From assembly GCA_025936175.1 (NCBI GenBank), contig JAICTV010000004.1:1-61240 (forward strand): a DNA stretch of 61,240 nucleotides, in the 5' to 3' direction. Source of the stretch: Phycisphaerae bacterium (GTDB taxonomy: Bacteria; Planctomycetota; Phycisphaerae; Tepidisphaerales; Tepidisphaeraceae). This document shows, piece after piece, positions 1-7,775 of this stretch. The notes beneath the pieces were generated by a model. That model was not told where the DNA came from. It made no database searches and saw nothing but the letters and a program-made list of their open reading frames with translations. How positions within the stretch are numbered: position 1 is the stretch's first letter; every line of letters begins with the position of its first letter. A program made the translations under genes and the position numbers.

Positions 1-71
1 GAAGCATCCCCGGGCTCCGCTGCGCTATGCCCCGGGGCGTCCCGCCGCGGAGCCCCGGGGATGGTTTTTTT
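1..71 (+). terminator. Fold-back repeat ending in a T-run, probable terminator of the upstream gene
   Basis: ATCCCCGGGCTCCGC at 6-20 can pair with GCGGAGCCCCGGGGAT at 47-62 (one unpaired C), followed by seven Ts at 65-71. The shape is that of an intrinsic terminator for a gene lying left of the window, but the GC-rich palindrome also resembles the dispersed repeats found elsewhere in this segment. Confidence 0.5.
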
Positions 72-106
72 GGACCAAGACCGCGCATACGATTCAGTCA
101 CGAATC

Positions 107-1486
107 ATGAAGCACGTTTCGCTCTTCATTTTCGCTGCCCTGATCTGCGCCTCGACGTTCGCCGCAACGGTCGATCCCCCCCAGCGCGTGAAGATCACCA
201 AGCTCGATAAGACCGAGCTCGCCGGGATGATCACGTCCTACGACGACGGCGGATTCGAGCTGATGGACGCGAAAAAGCAGACCACCAAGGTCGCCTGGGA
301 CGAGCTCGCCCCGGACACCGTCATGACGCTCAACGAGCGCCTCGTCCGCCGCGCGAACGCGGACGACTGGTTCAAGCTCGGGAAGAAGCTGCTGACGATG
401 CCCGGCGGTCGCGCGCCGGCGGAGCGCGCGTTCGCCAAGGCATTGCACCTCGATCCGAAGATGAAGGACCAGATCGTCGCCGCGCGCAAGGAAGCCGGCG
501 CGACGCAGCCGAGCAAACCCGCGCCGGCGGTCCCGCCGGTCGTCTTCCCGCGCGACGGGACCGACACCGGCACGACGCAGCCGAGCGGCGGCGCGGGCGG
601 CGAGCCGGTCGATCCGCAGAAGCCGATCGTCGGTCCGCAGAAGGTCGGACCGGTCGATCCCAGCGCGTGGGGAAAACAAACGCCCGAGCAGATGGCCGAA
701 TCCGTCGCCAAGCTCAAGGCGTGGGCGGAAGAGGCGAAGGCGAAGGTCCAGCCGCGCCTCCAGCCCTATGAGACACAGTACTTCCTCTTCTACTCCGACC
801 TCTCCCCGAATGAAGCGCAGAAATGGGTCGGCGTGCTCGATCGCATGTACGGGAAGCTGGCCAACCTCTTCGCGATCCCCGCGGGCGAAAATCTCTGGCA
901 CGGCAAAGCGCTCGTCTTCGTCTTTTCCAACGACGCGGACTATTTGAAGTTCGAGATCAAGATGCACGCCACCGTCGCCGCCGGGACGGCCGGCATGTGT
1001 CACCAGTACGGCAGCGGCGACGTGCACATCGCCTTCTACCGCCAGCCCAACGATCTCGATTTCGCGCACGTGCTGGTGCACGAATCGGTACACGGATTTC
1101 TGCACCGCTACCGCTCGCCGGTGCCGGTGCCGTCGTGGGCGAACGAGGGTTTGGCCGAGGCGATCGCCAGCGACATGGTGCCGCAGAAAGGCATCGCTCA
1201 GTCCGCGACCGCCGAGGCCCGCGCGGAAATGCAGCGCCGCAAGAACCTCGACAAGTTTTTCGACGAGGACCACATCGTCGCCTGGCAGTATCCCGTGGCG
1301 CGCACGCTCGCGGAATTCATGATCCAGCAGAACAAGGCGGGCTACGTCGAGTTCATCAACGGCATCAAGGACGGTTTGCCGTGGGACGAATCGCTGCGCA
1401 CGAAGTACGGCGTGACGGTGGATCGCCTCGTCAACGCGTACGGGCTGGCGATGGGCGTGAGCGGATTGAAACCGAGCAATCAATAA
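107..1486 (+). CDS. Exported protein with a zincin-type (HExxH) metalloprotease domain
   Basis: Residues 1-20 form a Sec signal peptide (MKHVSLFIFAALICASTFAA). A Pro/Thr-rich linker with two TTQPS motifs follows at about 160-180. The C-terminal half holds HESVH at 325-329 and a Glu at 347 in WANEG, the spacing of gluzincin-like peptidases (peptidase MA-like). This suggests a zinc peptidase or a degenerate relative acting outside the cytoplasm. The substrate is unknown. TTQP linkers are common in planctomycete exported proteins. The gene stands alone, 73 bases before araB. The HExxH motif and distal Glu are seen; the family assignment is inference. Confidence 0.75.
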   Translation: MKHVSLFIFAALICASTFAATVDPPQRVKITKLDKTELAGMITSYDDGGFELMDAKKQTTKVAWDELAPDTVMTLNERLVRRANADDWFKLGKKLLTMPGGRAPAERAFAKALHLDPKMKDQIVAARKEAGATQPSKPAPAVPPVVFPRDGTDTGTTQPSGGAGGEPVDPQKPIVGPQKVGPVDPSAWGKQTPEQMAESVAKLKAWAEEAKAKVQPRLQPYETQYFLFYSDLSPNEAQKWVGVLDRMYGKLANLFAIPAGENLWHGKALVFVFSNDADYLKFEIKMHATVAAGTAGMCHQYGSGDVHIAFYRQPNDLDFAHVLVHESVHGFLHRYRSPVPVPSWANEGLAEAIASDMVPQKGIAQSATAEARAEMQRRKNLDKFFDEDHIVAWQYPVARTLAEFMIQQNKAGYVEFINGIKDGLPWDESLRTKYGVTVDRLVNAYGLAMGVSGLKPSNQ

Positions 1487-1559
1487 CCCCGCGTATTCAC
1501 CGGAGTGTCATGACACTTCTTGCGCAGCGCGAGCGCGAACGATAAGATCGACCGCACCC

Positions 1560-3215
1560 ATGCCCAAATACTCCCTCGGTTTCGACTTCGGCACCGAATC
1601 GGTCCGCGTCCTCGTCGTGGACATCCAGGACGGTCGCATCGCCGGGCAATCCTCCCACAACTACGCGCACGGCGTCATCGACCGCGAGCTGCCGACATCA
1701 AAGCAGCAGCTCCCCCCCGACTACGCGCTGCAGCATCCGCAGGACTGGCTCGACAGCCTCTCGTCCGCCTGTCGCGACGCGATGCGACAAGCGCGAGTCG
1801 ATCCGAACGACGTCGTCGGCATCGGCGTGGACTTCACGAGCTGCACGATGCTCCCGGCCAAGGCCGACGGCACGCCGCTGTGTCTTCTCGATGAGTTCAA
1901 GACCATCCCGCTCGCCTGGCCCAAGCTCTGGAAGCATCACGGCGCCAAGGCCGAGACGCAGCGCATCAATGACGTCGCCAGAGAACGCAACGAATCGTGG
2001 CTCGCCCGCTACGGCGGAACGATCGGGCTGGAATGGTTCTTCCCCAAGATCTTCGAGACGCTCAACCACGCCCCGCAGGTGTATCAAGCCGCAGACGTCT
2101 TTCTGGAAGCGGGAGATTGGCTCGTTTGGCAAATCACACGCGGTCCCTTCCCGCGCTGCTCGACGCGCGAGCTGACGCGCTCGACCTGCCAGGCGGGATA
2201 CAAGGGGCAGTGGAACGCGAAGACGGGTTATCCGTCGCGCGAATACTTCGCGGCGGTCGATCCGCGACTCGCGGACGTCGTGGCGCAGAAGATGACCGGT
2301 GAGCATCGCAGCCCCGGACGCAAGTCCGGGGGTCTTTCATCCGCAAGCGCGTCACTGCTCGGTCTTCGACCAGGAACCCCCGTCTCCGCGGCGATCATCG
2401 ACGCGCACAGCGGAGTCCCGGGCGCGGGGGTCGCCTCCCCCTCAACCATGGTGATGGTGCTGGGAACGTCGAGCTGTCACATGATGAACAGCCGTGTCGA
2501 ACAGCTCGCGGCGGGAATCTCCGGGGTCGTCGAAGACGGAATCCTTCCCGGCTACTTCGGCTACGAGACCGGCCAGGCCAGCGTCGGCGACGCCTTCGCC
2601 TGGCTGGTCAAAACCTTCGGCCTCTCGCACGAAACCTTGAATCGCGAAGCGGCGAAACTCCCCCCCGGAAGCAACGGCGTGCTCGCGATCGACTGGTTCA
2701 ACGGCTGCCGCACGCCGCTGATGGACGCCGATCTCTCCGGCGCTTTCGTCGGTCTCACACTCGGCACCAAACCGGAGCAGCTCTACCGCGCGCTGATCGA
2801 AGCGACGGCGTTCGGCGTGCGCTGGATCGTAGACACGATGCGCGATGCCGGCATCCCCGTCCGCCGCTTCGTCGCCAGCGGCGGACTTCCCGCCAAATCT
2901 CCGCTGCTCATGCAGATCTACGCCGACGTGCTCAACGAAAAGATCCAGCTCGCCGAGAGCGATCAGTCGGTCGCGCTGGGCGCCGCGATCCTCGGCTGCA
3001 TCGCCGCGGGACCGGAAGTGACGGGTTACGCGGAAATCAGCCAGGCGATCCGCGCGATGGCCCGGCCGCGCGAGGATCTGGTCTATCGCCCGGAGATCGC
3101 CAATCGCGCGAAGTACGAGAAGCTGTACGAGCTCTATCGATCGATTTCCGGGTGTGACGGAACGCTGGCGGGCGCGATGCGTGAACTGCGCCAGTTCCAT
3201 CAGGCAACTTGCTGA
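1560..3215 (+). CDS. araB: Ribulokinase (FGGY family)
   Basis: Phosphorylates L-ribulose with ATP in the cytoplasm, the second step of L-arabinose breakdown. The FGGY_N ATP-binding start DFGTESVRVLV lies at residues 9-19, and the ribulokinase-specific block GIGVDFTSC followed by DEFKTIPLAWPKLWKHHGA comes later. The C-terminal FGGY_C signature with GGLPAKSPLLMQIYADVL is near 439-456. Length (551 aa) is normal. No other arabinose gene is adjacent, so the gene is an orphan here. Oddity: bases 2312-2331 form a palindrome (CCCCGGAC-gcaa-GTCCGGGG) read in frame as part of HRSPGRKSGG, resembling an intergenic repeat that landed in a surface loop. Confidence 0.92.
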   Translation: MPKYSLGFDFGTESVRVLVVDIQDGRIAGQSSHNYAHGVIDRELPTSKQQLPPDYALQHPQDWLDSLSSACRDAMRQARVDPNDVVGIGVDFTSCTMLPAKADGTPLCLLDEFKTIPLAWPKLWKHHGAKAETQRINDVARERNESWLARYGGTIGLEWFFPKIFETLNHAPQVYQAADVFLEAGDWLVWQITRGPFPRCSTRELTRSTCQAGYKGQWNAKTGYPSREYFAAVDPRLADVVAQKMTGEHRSPGRKSGGLSSASASLLGLRPGTPVSAAIIDAHSGVPGAGVASPSTMVMVLGTSSCHMMNSRVEQLAAGISGVVEDGILPGYFGYETGQASVGDAFAWLVKTFGLSHETLNREAAKLPPGSNGVLAIDWFNGCRTPLMDADLSGAFVGLTLGTKPEQLYRALIEATAFGVRWIVDTMRDAGIPVRRFVASGGLPAKSPLLMQIYADVLNEKIQLAESDQSVALGAAILGCIAAGPEVTGYAEISQAIRAMARPREDLVYRPEIANRAKYEKLYELYRSISGCDGTLAGAMRELRQFHQATC

Positions 3216-3291
3216 CATATCCCGAGGTGCTCCGAAGGATCTGCGTTCCTGAGCCAGATGCTTCGGAGTACCTCAGCATGACCGCTTCGCG
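3216..3291. repeat. Dispersed fold-back repeat, family B (ATCCCGAGGTRCTCC type)
   Basis: Starts directly after the araB stop. The left arm (ATCCCGAGGTGCTCCGAAGG) and right arm (CTTCGGAGTACCTCAGCATGA) are imperfect inverted copies. Relatives lie at 12159, 25301, 32766, 36132 and 46527. Confidence 0.8.
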
Positions 3292-3301
3292 ACGCCTGAC
3301 A

Positions 3302-4078
3302 CTATTCCCTCGGTCTGGTCGCGTGCTTCAGCGCGTGTTTCGAGACGATCGTGATGATCACCGCGCCGACGATCGTCCCCACGATCCCCAGCACGATCAT
3401 CCATCGTCCTCCTGCCGAACGCAGTTCCTCCCAGTGATGAACGCGCGACGCGACGAAGACGATCGCCGCCGTGCGCGGGAGCACGCCGATCAGCGTGCCG
3501 ATCAGGAACGGGAACGCCCGGACCTCGCAGCTCGCCAGCAGCACGTTGGTCGTCTCAAACGGAAGCACCGGCGAGAGGCGAAGGAGCGTGACGATCAGGA
3601 TCACGTGCCGCGTGCTTCCGCCCACCAGCGCGTTGCGCACCAGCTCCCACTTGGGATGCTCGTGAATCACCCGGCTGACGCGATCGCCGACGATGCGGTG
3701 CGACAGCGCGTAGCCGATCATCGCGGCGCCGCCGAGGCCCGCCATCACGGCGGGGAAACCGATCGGAAAACCAAAGGTAAACCCGCCGAGCAATGAGTTC
3801 GCGTACGTCGGGACGAGCGCGAACCCGCCGAGCGTCGCCAGCGCGATCATGAACAGGAAAATGCCGACGATTTCATGATGCCGCAGCCACGGCACGACCT
3901 GTCGCGCGACGCCGAGCAGCACGACCGCTCCCACCGCGGGCATCGCCGTCGCGATCAGCGCGACCGGCCCTGCCGGCCCGATCTGGCGGAAGAAGCGCAG
4001 CACCGGGTGTCGTGTCGGCGGGGGCGCGAGCTCCTGCGGCTCGGGCGGATCGGTGATCGGCGCTTTCGGCAGTTGCAT
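3302..4078 (-). CDS. TVP38/TMEM64 (VTT domain) integral membrane protein
   Basis: A multi-spanning inner-membrane protein of 258 aa. Hydrophobic segments lie near residues 35-57, 68-90, 95-125, 155-180 and 190-240. The VTT-domain core is recognisable: the small-residue stretch GFPAVMAGLGGAAMIGYAL, then LLRLSPVLPFETTNVLLA and a final GTLIGVLPRTAAIVF. Related proteins are proposed lipid scramblase-like DedA relatives, but the precise function is not known. It is divergent from sodC with 83 bases between them. The family call is confident; any biochemical role is inference. Confidence 0.82.
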   Translation of the reverse strand: MQLPKAPITDPPEPQELAPPPTRHPVLRFFRQIGPAGPVALIATAMPAVGAVVLLGVARQVVPWLRHHEIVGIFLFMIALATLGGFALVPTYANSLLGGFTFGFPIGFPAVMAGLGGAAMIGYALSHRIVGDRVSRVIHEHPKWELVRNALVGGSTRHVILIVTLLRLSPVLPFETTNVLLASCEVRAFPFLIGTLIGVLPRTAAIVFVASRVHHWEELRSAGGRWMIVLGIVGTIVGAVIITIVSKHALKHATRPRE

Positions 4079-4161
4079 CTTCTATCGATCACGATTTATA
4101 ACGCCTGCGCGCGGAATCGAACGACCGGCATTTCTTTCACACACTCTCGCGGAGGCCATTC

Positions 4162-4767
4162 ATGAATCGCCTGCTTCAAACTCTCGGCATCGGAATCGTC
4201 ACCTTCGGCCTGGCGGTCGGATGTCACAACAACAGGGACAACACCACTTCCGGCGACAAAGACTCGATGAAGATGGCCAACGAAGGGTCGGCGAACAAGA
4301 AGGTCGCGGTGGCGGACATCAAGCCGTCGCAGGCGGCGGCGACGCAGCCGTCCTGGGGCAAACCGACCGGCACCGTCACCTTCACGCAAGTCGGTGACAA
4401 GGTGAAGATCCACGCGGACCTCACCGGCCTTCCGCCGGGCAAGCACGGCATCCACATCCACGAATCCGGCGACATCTCCGCCCCCGACCTGATGAGCACC
4501 AAGGGCCACTACAACCCGGACCATCACGCGCACGGCGGGCCGACCACCAGCCCCGTTCACGCCGGCGACTTCGGCAACCTCATCGCCGACGTCAGCGGAA
4601 AGGCCACGCTCGACCTCACCGTCGATGACATCTCGGTCGGCGGGGAGAAGAACGATATTCTCGGCAAAGCCGTCATCATCCACGCGAAGGCGGACGACCT
4701 GAAGAGTCAGCCCTCCGGCAACGCCGGAGCGCGCATCGCGGGCGGGGTGATCGAGATGCAGAAGTAG
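4162..4767 (+). CDS. sodC: Cu/Zn superoxide dismutase, lipoprotein, lacking the usual disulfide
   Basis: Converts superoxide to peroxide and oxygen outside the cytoplasm. The N-terminus is a lipoprotein signal with lipobox LAVGC (Cys21), followed by a linker with AATQPSW. Metal and catalytic residues are present: H98 and H100 in HGIHIHESGD, H116 in KGHYNP, H124 in HAHGG, H133 and D136 in HAGDFGN, H174 in VIIHAKADDL and R191 in GNAGARIA. The two disulfide cysteines usual in the family (GDC and RxACGV) are replaced by Ile105 and Gly194. Cys21 is the only cysteine. RBS CGGAGG lies 8 bases before the ATG. Confidence 0.9.
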   Translation: MNRLLQTLGIGIVTFGLAVGCHNNRDNTTSGDKDSMKMANEGSANKKVAVADIKPSQAAATQPSWGKPTGTVTFTQVGDKVKIHADLTGLPPGKHGIHIHESGDISAPDLMSTKGHYNPDHHAHGGPTTSPVHAGDFGNLIADVSGKATLDLTVDDISVGGEKNDILGKAVIIHAKADDLKSQPSGNAGARIAGGVIEMQK

Positions 4768-4852
4768 ATCGACGATTGATTCATCGGATCATTGACGAGT
4801 GAAGAATTGCCCCTTCAATCGTCAATGACTCAATGACACAATCGTCAATCCA
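4768..4852. repeat. Fold-back repeat built from CGTCAAT/ACTCAATGAC words
   Basis: GACGATTGATTCATCGGATCATTGACGA is answered by TCGTCAATGACTCAATGACA and a further CGTCAATC. The words recur in both orientations around a spacer. It fills the whole gap between sodC and the FRG gene. Confidence 0.7.
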
Positions 4853-4854
4853 CC

Positions 4855-5820
4855 ATGGCTTCTCACGTCGCCAAATCCTGGGACGACCTGATGGACCGGC
4901 TCTACGCCTCGTCGTGGAAACCGGGGCTCGGCCGCTTTCGCTCGTCGTACGCGTTTCGCGGGATGCAGCGCGCCGACGCGCGGCTGACGACGACGCTCTC
5001 GCGGCTGGGCGGCGCGTTCCCACGTCAGGAAAACCACCTCCTGCGCAACTTCCGCAAGTACGCCCATCGCAACGCCGTCGAAGGGGATTCGGTGTGGAAC
5101 TGGCTGTCGCTCGCCCAGCATCACGGGCTGCCGACGCGGTTGCTCGACTGGACGTTCTCCCCTTTCGTCGCGCTGCACTTCGTCACGCAGGACGTGGAGC
5201 GCTATGACGTGGACGGCGTCGTCCGCTGCCTCGACTACGTCCGCGCCCATCGGCTTCTGCCGCGGAAGCTGCGCGCGGTGCTGAAGACGGAGCAGGCGGA
5301 AGTCTTCACCGCCGAGATGCTCGACCGCGTCGCCGACGCGCTGCCGGCGCTCGATCGGCTTGCCTGCGGCAGGCCCGCGCTGATCTTCCTCGAGCCGCCC
5401 AGCCTCGACGACCGCATCGTCAACCAGTTCGCGCTCTTCTCGCTGATCTCTTCGCCGACGGTGCAGCTTCAGCAGTGGCTCGACGCGCACCGCGACCTGC
5501 ACCACGAGATCGTCATCCCCGCCAAGCTCAAATGGGAGATCCGCGACAAGCTCGATCAGGCAAACTTGACCGAGCGGGTGCTCTTCCCGGGCCTGGACGG
5601 CCTGTGTCGCTGGCTCAGGCGCTACTACAGCCCGCGCGCCGACGTGGACGCGCTCAAGGCCGCCGCCGCCGGCGCGGAGACCGATCGAAACATCACGCCG
5701 GTGCGTCGAGCAAGCGATGAAGCCGCTCATGCCGGTAACGGAACATCGCGCGCAGCTTCGGGCGGACGATCAAAACATCCGCGACCCGCCCGAGCGGGCC
5801 GAGGCCGACGGCGTAAGTGA
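4855..5820 (+). CDS. FRG-domain protein
   Basis: The FRG domain is named for its Phe-Arg-Gly motif. It is visible as YAFRGM near residues 31-36, and the conserved core LAQHHGLPTRLLDW sits at about 84-97, followed by SPFVALHFV. FRG proteins are found as single genes or within defence and toxin loci; their molecular activity is unsettled. The last ~40 residues are Arg/Gly/Ala-rich low complexity and overlap the convergent SRPBCC gene by 128 bases, so the stop may have drifted. A small palindrome GCCTGC-g-GCAGGC lies in frame at 5362-5374. No partner gene is adjacent. Confidence 0.78.
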   Translation: MASHVAKSWDDLMDRLYASSWKPGLGRFRSSYAFRGMQRADARLTTTLSRLGGAFPRQENHLLRNFRKYAHRNAVEGDSVWNWLSLAQHHGLPTRLLDWTFSPFVALHFVTQDVERYDVDGVVRCLDYVRAHRLLPRKLRAVLKTEQAEVFTAEMLDRVADALPALDRLACGRPALIFLEPPSLDDRIVNQFALFSLISSPTVQLQQWLDAHRDLHHEIVIPAKLKWEIRDKLDQANLTERVLFPGLDGLCRWLRRYYSPRADVDALKAAAAGAETDRNITPVRRASDEAAHAGNGTSRAASGGRSKHPRPARAGRGRRRK

Positions 5821-6178
5821 TCCGATCGATCACGCGCGTGTGCTTCGCATCGATCGCCTCGAACTCGTGCTCGTGCCGCCAGGATTTGAACGGTCCTTCT
5901 TCCTGCACGTCAACGAAGCGCGCCTCTTCGCCGAAGACCACCGCGTGCGGCGGGCGGTGGGCGACGATCTTTGCGATCCATTTCACCCGCCCGCGGACCG
6001 GCACCTTCGCGGTGATCACCAGCCGCGTCCCTTCGCGCGCCGGCAGATCGACCGATTCGATCGTCACCTCCTCCGCCGGCGGCGAGATCGCCGCGAGCGA
6101 TGCGGGGATGTCTTCGTAAAACGCCCACACTTTCGCGAGCGGCGCGGAAAGCGTGGTTTCGAATTCGAGCGTCGGCAC
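5693..6178 (-). CDS. SRPBCC (START-like) superfamily protein
   Basis: A 161-residue protein with the helix-grip architecture typical of SRPBCC ligand-binding proteins. The N-terminus MPTLEFETTLSAPLAKVWAF fits the first strand and helix. Later strands contain VTIESVDLPAREG and ARFVDVQEEGPFKSWRHEH, and the long C-terminal helix runs to the end. Ligand unknown. It starts with GTG. Its 3' end overlaps the convergent FRG gene by 128 bases, and it is divergent from trmB by 44 bases. Confident as a protein, moderate for the superfamily. Confidence 0.75.
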   Translation of the reverse strand: MPTLEFETTLSAPLAKVWAFYEDIPASLAAISPPAEEVTIESVDLPAREGTRLVITAKVPVRGRVKWIAKIVAHRPPHAVVFGEEARFVDVQEEGPFKSWRHEHEFEAIDAKHTRVIDRITYAVGLGPLGRVADVLIVRPKLRAMFRYRHERLHRLLDAPA

Positions 6179-6222
6179 GAGTCACATTTTACGTCTTTCG
6201 CCCCTACAATCGCCGCCGCAAC

Positions 6223-6849
6223 ATGCAGACGAAGCACGAACTGATTCCCGAACCGATCGGACTCGACGTGGACGCGCTGGCGCGACCGCTGAACTGGTCA
6301 GACCTCTTCGGCAACGATCACCCCGTCGAGCTCGAGATCGGCATGGGCAAGGGAACCTTCCTCACCGAGCAGGCGAAAGCCCGGCCGGAGACCGACTTCT
6401 TCGGCATCGAGTGGGCGAGATGGTTCTGGCGCTACGCGAGCGACCGCCTGCGGCGAAACGGCTGCACCAACGCGCGAACCGTCCGGGCCGAGGCGAACTA
6501 TTTCCTCACCGAGTTCGTGCCGGCCGATTCGATTTCCGTCCTGCATATCTACTTCCCCGACCCCTGGCCCAAGGCGCGGCATCACAAGAGGCGATTGATC
6601 CAGGAGAAGTTCGTGCCGGTGATGCACCGCGTTCTCGCGCCCGGCGGGCGCGTGCAAATCGTGACGGATCACAAGGGATACTGGGAAGAAAACGTCGAGC
6701 CGGTGATCCGCGCGGCGAGCGGGTTCGAAGTCGTCGATTACAACCGACCCGGCTCAGCGGGCGCGGGGGAGTTCGTCGGGACGAATTTCGAGCGAAAGTA
6801 CGCGCGCGAAGGAAGACCCTTCTACGCGATCGCTGCGGTCAAGCGGTGA
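6223..6849 (+). CDS. trmB: tRNA (guanine-N7-)-methyltransferase
   Basis: Uses SAM to make m7G46 in the variable loop of tRNA. The SAM-binding motif LEIGMGKGTFL is at residues 37-47. The family signature LHIYFPDPWPKARHHKRRL follows, with VTDHKGYWEE further on. The frame is open upstream to 6100, but that extension is antisense to the SRPBCC gene and unrelated to TrmB. The ATG at 6223 gives a normal 208-residue protein. Confidence 0.93.
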   Translation: MQTKHELIPEPIGLDVDALARPLNWSDLFGNDHPVELEIGMGKGTFLTEQAKARPETDFFGIEWARWFWRYASDRLRRNGCTNARTVRAEANYFLTEFVPADSISVLHIYFPDPWPKARHHKRRLIQEKFVPVMHRVLAPGGRVQIVTDHKGYWEENVEPVIRAASGFEVVDYNRPGSAGAGEFVGTNFERKYAREGRPFYAIAAVKR

Positions 6850-6869
6850 CGGACTCTCGCGAAACGCGC

Positions 6870-6933
6870 AGCGCAAAGCCCGACACTTCGTGCCGGGACC
6901 CGGGTCAAAGACCCGGGCTTTGAACTTTGCGCT
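6870..6933. repeat. Nested palindrome between convergent genes, possible bidirectional terminator
   Basis: The outer arms AGCGCAAAG (6870-6878) and CTTTGCGCT (6925-6933) enclose GCCCG/CGGGC and an inner CCCGGGTC-aaa-GACCCGGG (6899-6917). It lies between the ends of trmB and the DUF1579 gene. There is no long T-run, so a terminator role is only suggested by position. Confidence 0.6.
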
Positions 6934-6968
6934 TCGCTACAGCTCGATTCGACGACGCGCGCCCGCGA

Positions 6969-7601
6969 TCACTTCTCCCGCGTATACACGATCTTCATGC
7001 TCAAAAACTCACCCTGTCCCTGCGGCGTTTCGTACATCTCGAACGTGTACTTGTCGTCGCTCTCGACGGTGATCACCTGCCGAAACGCGCGCATTTTCCC
7101 GCCGTCCAGCGGGCACGGGAACTCCCCGGTGTAGGTGACGCTCTTGCCGTCCGCGTCGCCCGAACCTTCCGCAGTCATGATGCCGGTGTCCATGTCGTCG
7201 AACCAGACGCTCACCCACTTCTTCTTCAGGTTGTCGTAGCCGACGTAGTTGATCCCCTTGAACGGCTTGCCCATGAAGTCGCTGGCGAAATCACTCTTCA
7301 TGAAGCGGTCGCCGAAGATCATCTCGTTCACGTTCTTGCCCTTCGACCTCATCTCCGGCGCGTCGGCGGTCATCTTCATGGTGATGTCGCAGTCGAACTT
7401 GCCGGCAAGCTTCTTCAGTGACGCGTGCTGCTCGCCCGGCGCCTGGGCCTTCATCATTTCGGCCATCTGCTTTTCGTCCGGCAGACCCGCCGACGGTTTG
7501 GCTTGCGATTGGTCCTGAGAAATCCCGGATCGCGCAAAGAGCGCGACCGCGGCGATCACGGCGAGCGATATGAAGACGAGACGGTTGGTGCGAAGACGCA
7601 T
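6969..7601 (-). CDS. Exported DUF1579-family protein
   Basis: Residues 1-29 form a signal peptide (hydrophobic LVFISLAVIAAVALFA), followed by a Gln/Ser-rich linker. The conserved DUF1579 start is seen as LKKLAGKFDC; the rest is a beta-rich sequence including WVSVWFDDMDTGIMTAEGSG. DUF1579 proteins are lipocalin-like in predicted fold and have no established function. The start has a good RBS (AAAGGAG) 8 bases upstream. It lies 36 bases downstream of a 41-codon ORF that itself follows moeA, so the three may be co-transcribed. Confidence 0.8.
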   Translation of the reverse strand: MRLRTNRLVFISLAVIAAVALFARSGISQDQSQAKPSAGLPDEKQMAEMMKAQAPGEQHASLKKLAGKFDCDITMKMTADAPEMRSKGKNVNEMIFGDRFMKSDFASDFMGKPFKGINYVGYDNLKKKWVSVWFDDMDTGIMTAEGSGDADGKSVTYTGEFPCPLDGGKMRAFRQVITVESDDKYTFEMYETPQGQGEFLSMKIVYTREK

Positions 7602-7637
7602 GTGAGGCTCCTTTCCTATGGGCTTGGAAGAAACTGT

Positions 7638-7763
7638 TTACGGCCGAGTCGTGCTGGTGGTGAACTTGTCGCCGTCGGTGTCACTGCGACAGGTGAAGCT
7701 GCCGCCGAGCGAGAAGTACGCACATGCGACGATCACGAGGATGATTCGCCAGTGAGATCGCAT
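7638..7763 (-). CDS. Small exported or membrane-anchored protein (41 aa), unknown
   Basis: The minus-strand ORF begins MRSHWRIILVIVACAYFSL and ends KFTTSTTRP. It has a basic start, a short hydrophobic stretch (IILVIVACAYFSL) and a polar tail. The start lies 12 bases after the moeA stop, and the next gene begins 36 bases further on, so it fits an operon arrangement. The hydrophobic stretch followed by Cys14 could be a degenerate lipobox (IVAC). No RBS is obvious. I do not recognise it; it may be a real small protein or chance. Confidence 0.4.
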   Translation of the reverse strand: MRSHWRIILVIVACAYFSLGGSFTCRSDTDGDKFTTSTTRP

Positions 7764-7775
7764 CGGACAGATCGT

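Noticed and set aside
98-1483. 461-codon minus-strand frame
   Set aside because: Antisense to the exported zincin; no start context, and composition typical of a shadow frame.
6100-6222. 41-residue N-terminal extension of TrmB
   Set aside because: It is antisense to the SRPBCC gene and unrelated to TrmB; the ATG at 6223 is right for the family.
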